Shown here in pieces: positions 35,515 through 38,305 of a DNA stretch of 38,305 bases (position 1 is the first letter of the stretch; each line of letters starts with the position of its first letter). The stretch is taken from contig JAHJQV010000009.1 in the NCBI GenBank assembly GCA_018819105.1, forward strand, positions 1-38,305, in the 5' to 3' direction. The notes beneath the pieces were generated by a model, which saw only the letters and a list, made by a program, of their open reading frames with translations, ran no database searches and was not told the origin of the DNA. The DNA comes from Gammaproteobacteria bacterium. GTDB lineage: Bacteria; Pseudomonadota; Gammaproteobacteria; Xanthomonadales; Wenzhouxiangellaceae. A program made the translations under genes and the position numbers.

Positions 35515-36599
35515 TGGTTGAGCAACGTCCCTTTGCGGCAGAAAAAGTTTCCCACTTCAACACCCTGCACAGCCTGCGTCTGCCACGCCCGCTGCGTGCA
35601 CTGGGCTGGATCATCGTGTTTGCCGTGAGCATCACGGCGCTGGTGCTGGTGTTCACCCCCTGGGTGCAGACCGTGCGCGGCGAGGGTGTGGTCACCACCC
35701 GCAATCCGCAGGATCGTGTGCAGCAGATCAATGCGCTGGTCTCCGGTCGCATTTCCGAATGGTTTGTCACCGATGGCAGCACGGTGCGGGCAGGCGACCC
35801 CATTGCCCGCATACTGGACAACGATCCGTTGTTGCTGGACCGATTGCGTTCCGAACGGGAGGCGGTGGCCAGACAGCTGGAAGCGATCGAGCAGGCGATT
35901 GCCACCGCCACACTGAATTATGAACGTCGCAAGCGACTGTTCGACCAGGGGCTGGGTTCGCGTCTGGATTTTGAAAACGCGCGACTGCAGGTGGAAAATT
36001 TGCGCGCGCGTAAAGCCTCGGTACAGGCTGATCTGAATACCGCAGAGATCAATCTGTCGCGGCAATCCACCCAGCTGGTCACCGCCCCACGTGACGGCAC
36101 CATCATCAGCGTCAATGCCGGTGATTCTTCAACCTTTGTCAATGTCGGCCAGGCACTGGCCACGTTCATGCCGGCCGATGTGAATCTCATTGTGGAGCTG
36201 AAAGTGCCGGGACGGGATGTGCCACTGATCGAGGTCGGGCGGAAAGTGCGACTGCAATTCGAAGGCTGGCCGGCAGTGCAGTTCAGCGGTTGGCCCTCCA
36301 TCGCGGTGGGCACATTCGGCGGCGTGGTGACCTTTGTCGACCCGGTGGCGGGCCTGGACGGTCTGTTCCGGGTGATGGTCAGCGAGGACCCCATGGATGA
36401 GCCCTGGCCGGACAAGCGATTCACCATGTTCGGTGCCCGCGCGCATGGCTGGGTGCTGCTGGAGACGGTGCCGGCCGGGTATGAGCTGTGGCGACGCCTG
36501 AACACCTTCCCGCCACAGTTTCCCCAGAATAATGGCCAGAGCAATGGCCAGAGCAATGGCCAGAGCAGCGGGCAGAATGGCAGCCAGAGCAATGGCTGA
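35514..36599 (+). CDS. HlyD/MacA-type membrane fusion (adaptor) protein
   Basis: The protein is 361 residues from the ATG at 35514, which overlaps the ABC gene stop (TGATG). A short cytoplasmic N-terminus and one membrane helix (about 30-49) come first. A lipoyl half (about 68-100, VSGRISEWFVTDGSTVRAGDPIARI), a coiled-coil hairpin (about 105-188) and the second lipoyl half (APRDGTIISV, 191-200) follow, then a beta-barrel. The hairpin is short, more like MacA/RND adaptors than E. coli HlyD. It should bridge the ABC subunit and the TolC-like channel. The last ~22 residues are an unusual NGQS-rich tail encoded by 12-bp tandem repeats. Confidence 0.9.
   Translation: MVEQRPFAAEKVSHFNTLHSLRLPRPLRALGWIIVFAVSITALVLVFTPWVQTVRGEGVVTTRNPQDRVQQINALVSGRISEWFVTDGSTVRAGDPIARILDNDPLLLDRLRSEREAVARQLEAIEQAIATATLNYERRKRLFDQGLGSRLDFENARLQVENLRARKASVQADLNTAEINLSRQSTQLVTAPRDGTIISVNAGDSSTFVNVGQALATFMPADVNLIVELKVPGRDVPLIEVGRKVRLQFEGWPAVQFSGWPSIAVGTFGGVVTFVDPVAGLDGLFRVMVSEDPMDEPWPDKRFTMFGARAHGWVLLETVPAGYELWRRLNTFPPQFPQNNGQSNGQSNGQSSGQNGSQSNG
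36531..36566 (+). repeat. 12-bp tandem repeats encoding the Asn-Gly-Gln-Ser tail of the adaptor
   Basis: Three perfect copies of AATGGCCAGAGC are followed by degenerate copies up to 36598. They encode repeated NGQS in the adaptor frame. In the + strand frame of the next gene they read as repeated MARA and supply spurious upstream start codons for it. Confidence 0.9.
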
Positions 36600-36621
36600 A
36601 GCCGGCGCAAGGGTGGTCGCA

Positions 36622-38136
36622 ATGCGAGTGAGCCGGCACTGGCTGCAGTGCATCGGCTGTGGCCTGCTGTGTCTGCTGTGGTGTGTCACAGGCACCGCAG
36701 CGGCACAGTCGGACTCGGATCTGGCAGCGCAGCCACAGACACCACTGCAGGCCGATGAGCTGTTGCAACGCTCGGCCGAGCACGTGCCGCAGATTCTGGC
36801 TGCCAGCGCCGATCGGCAGGCACGGCTGGGGCTGATACAGCAGGCCGATGGTGCCTTTGACACCACCGTCAGCGCCGACAGCTACAGTCGCCTCAGCGGG
36901 TTTTATGATGGCCAGCTGGCCACGGCAAAAATCAGTCAGCCGCTGGCCGAGTACAGTGCCGAGGTGTATGGATCCTACCGCATTTCGCGCGGCAGCTTTC
37001 CAGTCTACGAAGACATCAACTTCACCAATCTGGGCGGCGAACTGAAGCTGGGGGTGGCCTTGTCGCTGTTGCGTGACCGCGATCTGGATCGCCGACGTTT
37101 TCAGCGCAATGATGCCCGCCTGGCACTGGACGTTGCCGACTATGCGTTGCAGGCGGTGTTCCTGGATGTGCAGCGCAATGCCCTCAAGGCTTACAACGAG
37201 TGGCAGGCATTCGGTTTGCAGCGGCAGGTTTTCGACAATCTGCTGCAACTGGCATTCGAGCGGGAAAAAGCTTTGCGCATCCGCATTGATGAAGGCGATG
37301 CCGCTGAAATTCTGCTCACAGAAAATCGCCAGAACATCATTCGCCGCCAGTCGTTGCTGGTGGAAGCCGAGCGCGATCTGCAGCGGGCGGCGATTGCACT
37401 GTCGTACTATTATCGCGATCAGAACGGTCAGCCGCTGCGGCCGCCACCGCAGCGACTGCCACCAGCTGCCAGCTATTTCACCCTGGAGCAGGATCTGCCG
37501 GTGCTTGACGATGCACTGCAGCAGGCGCTGCAACAGCGGCCCGAGCCGGCGCGCCTGAACACCGAAATCCAGCGTGCCAGACAGCGCATACTGCTGGCCG
37601 AAAACGACATCAAGCCGAATCTGGATTTACGCTATGAGCTGGCCCGCGATCTGGGTGATCCCGGCCAGGGCGGTTTGTCGCGTGAAGGCGTGGACAACAT
37701 TGTATCGCTGAATTTCAGCGTCCCCCTGCAGCGCAATGCCGCCACCGGCCGTCGGGTGCAGGCGCAGGCAGAAATGGAGGCGCTGGCGCACCGGCGACAG
37801 AACATCGAAGACTCCATCGCGGTGGAGCTTGAGCGGGTATTTCAGACCCTGCAGGCAGCGGCCGAGTTGCGTCAGCTGGCGGAATTGGAGATCGAACAGG
37901 CTATCGCCATGCGCGACGCGGAGCAGGAACTGTTTCGCAGTGGCGCAAGCAATTTCTTTCTCGTCAACCAGCGTGAAATCGTTGTGGCCGATGCCCGCAA
38001 CCGGCGCATTGCTGCGGTATTGCAATATCGTCAGGCATTGGCCGATCTGGCCGTGATCACGGCTGACTTTGACAGTCTGCAGATCGAACTGCTCAGCGCT
38101 GCAGAGCGCAACACTTTGCCTGACCTCGGGCGTTAG
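36622..38136 (+). CDS. TolC-family outer-membrane efflux/secretion channel
   Basis: From the ATG at 36622 this is 504 residues, with AAGGG 8 nt upstream and a signal peptide (MRVSRHWLQCIGCGLLCLLW..., cleavage near TAAAQ, residue 27). In-frame ATGs from 36532 on lie in the adaptor repeat and would add an implausible MARA-rich leader; 36592 is possible. Two outer-membrane-efflux repeats, each with long coiled helices and beta-strands (about residues 45-270 and 290-490), fit a trimeric TolC channel. It is the third gene of the ABC-adaptor-channel operon. The stop codon TAG is the first three bases of the right inverted-repeat copy. Confidence 0.9.
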   Translation: MRVSRHWLQCIGCGLLCLLWCVTGTAAAQSDSDLAAQPQTPLQADELLQRSAEHVPQILAASADRQARLGLIQQADGAFDTTVSADSYSRLSGFYDGQLATAKISQPLAEYSAEVYGSYRISRGSFPVYEDINFTNLGGELKLGVALSLLRDRDLDRRRFQRNDARLALDVADYALQAVFLDVQRNALKAYNEWQAFGLQRQVFDNLLQLAFEREKALRIRIDEGDAAEILLTENRQNIIRRQSLLVEAERDLQRAAIALSYYYRDQNGQPLRPPPQRLPPAASYFTLEQDLPVLDDALQQALQQRPEPARLNTEIQRARQRILLAENDIKPNLDLRYELARDLGDPGQGGLSREGVDNIVSLNFSVPLQRNAATGRRVQAQAEMEALAHRRQNIEDSIAVELERVFQTLQAAAELRQLAELEIEQAIAMRDAEQELFRSGASNFFLVNQREIVVADARNRRIAAVLQYRQALADLAVITADFDSLQIELLSAAERNTLPDLGR

Positions 38137-38273
38137 TGTACCCCGCCGGAAATACTGTAACGTTCAGCGAGTCGGAAAGCGCTTAGCCGCAAGGCATGGC
38201 TCGCAGGTCATGGCCATTCCATGGCCAAGAGCCATAACACAGCGGATGAGTGCTTTCCGCCTCGCCCTGTGGG
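38134..38273 (+). repeat. Right copy of the 140-bp inverted repeat, overlapping the tolC-like stop codon
   Basis: Matches the reverse complement of 1-140 at 138 of 140 bases. It starts TAGTGTACCCCGCCGG; its TAG is the stop of the TolC-like gene. The hairpin spans 38168-38264 and could act as a terminator or mRNA stabiliser for the export operon. Bases 38274-38305 after it hold nothing recognisable. Confidence 0.92.
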
Positions 38274-38305
38274 AGCGCCCCTGAGGCTGCATTACGGCGT
38301 TGCAA

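Noticed and set aside
36531-36598. CRISPR-like short repeats
   Set aside because: The 12-bp units are adjacent without spacers and encode a protein tail.
36532-36621. Upstream starts of the TolC-like gene (MARAMARA leader)
   Set aside because: They lie in the adaptor's tandem repeat. The ATG at 36622 has a Shine-Dalgarno and a normal signal peptide.
1-38273. Composite transposon or genomic island bounded by the inverted repeats
   Set aside because: The cargo is core chromosomal (fusA2, ccm operon, gor), and no transposase or integrase is present. The repeats look like intergenic hairpin elements. The outer flanks are too short to see target duplications.

Overview
This window looks like chromosomal DNA of a free-living, moderately GC-rich, probably marine or sediment Gammaproteobacterium. 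The evidence is a YhcB/ZapG-type division protein, the second EF-G paralogue (fusA2), a complete System I cytochrome c maturation operon in the order ccmABCDEFGHI, a YceI-cytochrome b561 pair, and two large TonB-dependent receptors around a TPR-sulfotransferase. I cannot assign genus or species from sequence alone. I see no transposase, integrase, phage gene, CRISPR array, rRNA or tRNA.

Layout. Bases 1-140 and 38134-38273 are two inverted copies of one 140-bp repeat (138 of 140 bases identical) that folds into a ~97-nt imperfect hairpin. The right copy supplies the stop codon of the last gene. Bases 141-6205 (+, with one - gene) hold yhcB, fusA2, a small secreted protein, a Ca3427-like binding protein (-) and a trans-acting enoyl-reductase-like oxidoreductase. 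Bases 6307-9393 hold a - strand operon, pirin - cytochrome b561 - yceI, with a divergent LysR regulator. Bases 9480-16514 (-) hold ccmA to ccmI, nearly all joined by ATGA or TGATG overlaps. ccmD is only 55 codons. A perfect FNR/Anr-type box lies at the ccmC/ccmD junction. Bases 16620-22691 hold a DUF3293 protein (-), glutathione reductase and a 1398-residue secreted subtilase. Bases 22877-30043 hold TonB receptor 1 (+) converging on TPR-sulfotransferase and TonB receptor 2 (both -). Bases 30044-30649 are AT-rich and gene-free. Bases 30650-33749 (-) hold a small lipoprotein, a purple-acid-phosphatase-like enzyme and an OxyR-like regulator. Bases 33847-38136 (+) hold an ABC exporter, a HlyD-type adaptor and a TolC-type outer-membrane protein, read divergently from that regulator.

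How the genes work together. Much of the window concerns redox and the cell envelope. The Ccm proteins export and attach haem to c-type cytochromes. Cytochrome b561/YceI, pirin and glutathione reductase are redox or quinone-related. The TonB receptors, subtilase and phosphatase fit scavenging of polymers, metals or phosphate.

The most unusual part is 32763-38136. The OxyR-like regulator has His in place of the peroxidatic cysteine while keeping the resolving cysteine. The divergent tripartite export operon has an ABC subunit whose nucleotide-binding domain is full length and in frame but has lost the Walker A, Q-loop, LSGGQ, Walker B Asp and H-loop residues. This looks like a conserved non-hydrolysing pseudo-ABC exporter rather than a pseudogene. 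It is the best candidate here for an undescribed system. Its substrate, energy source and inducer cannot be read from the sequence.
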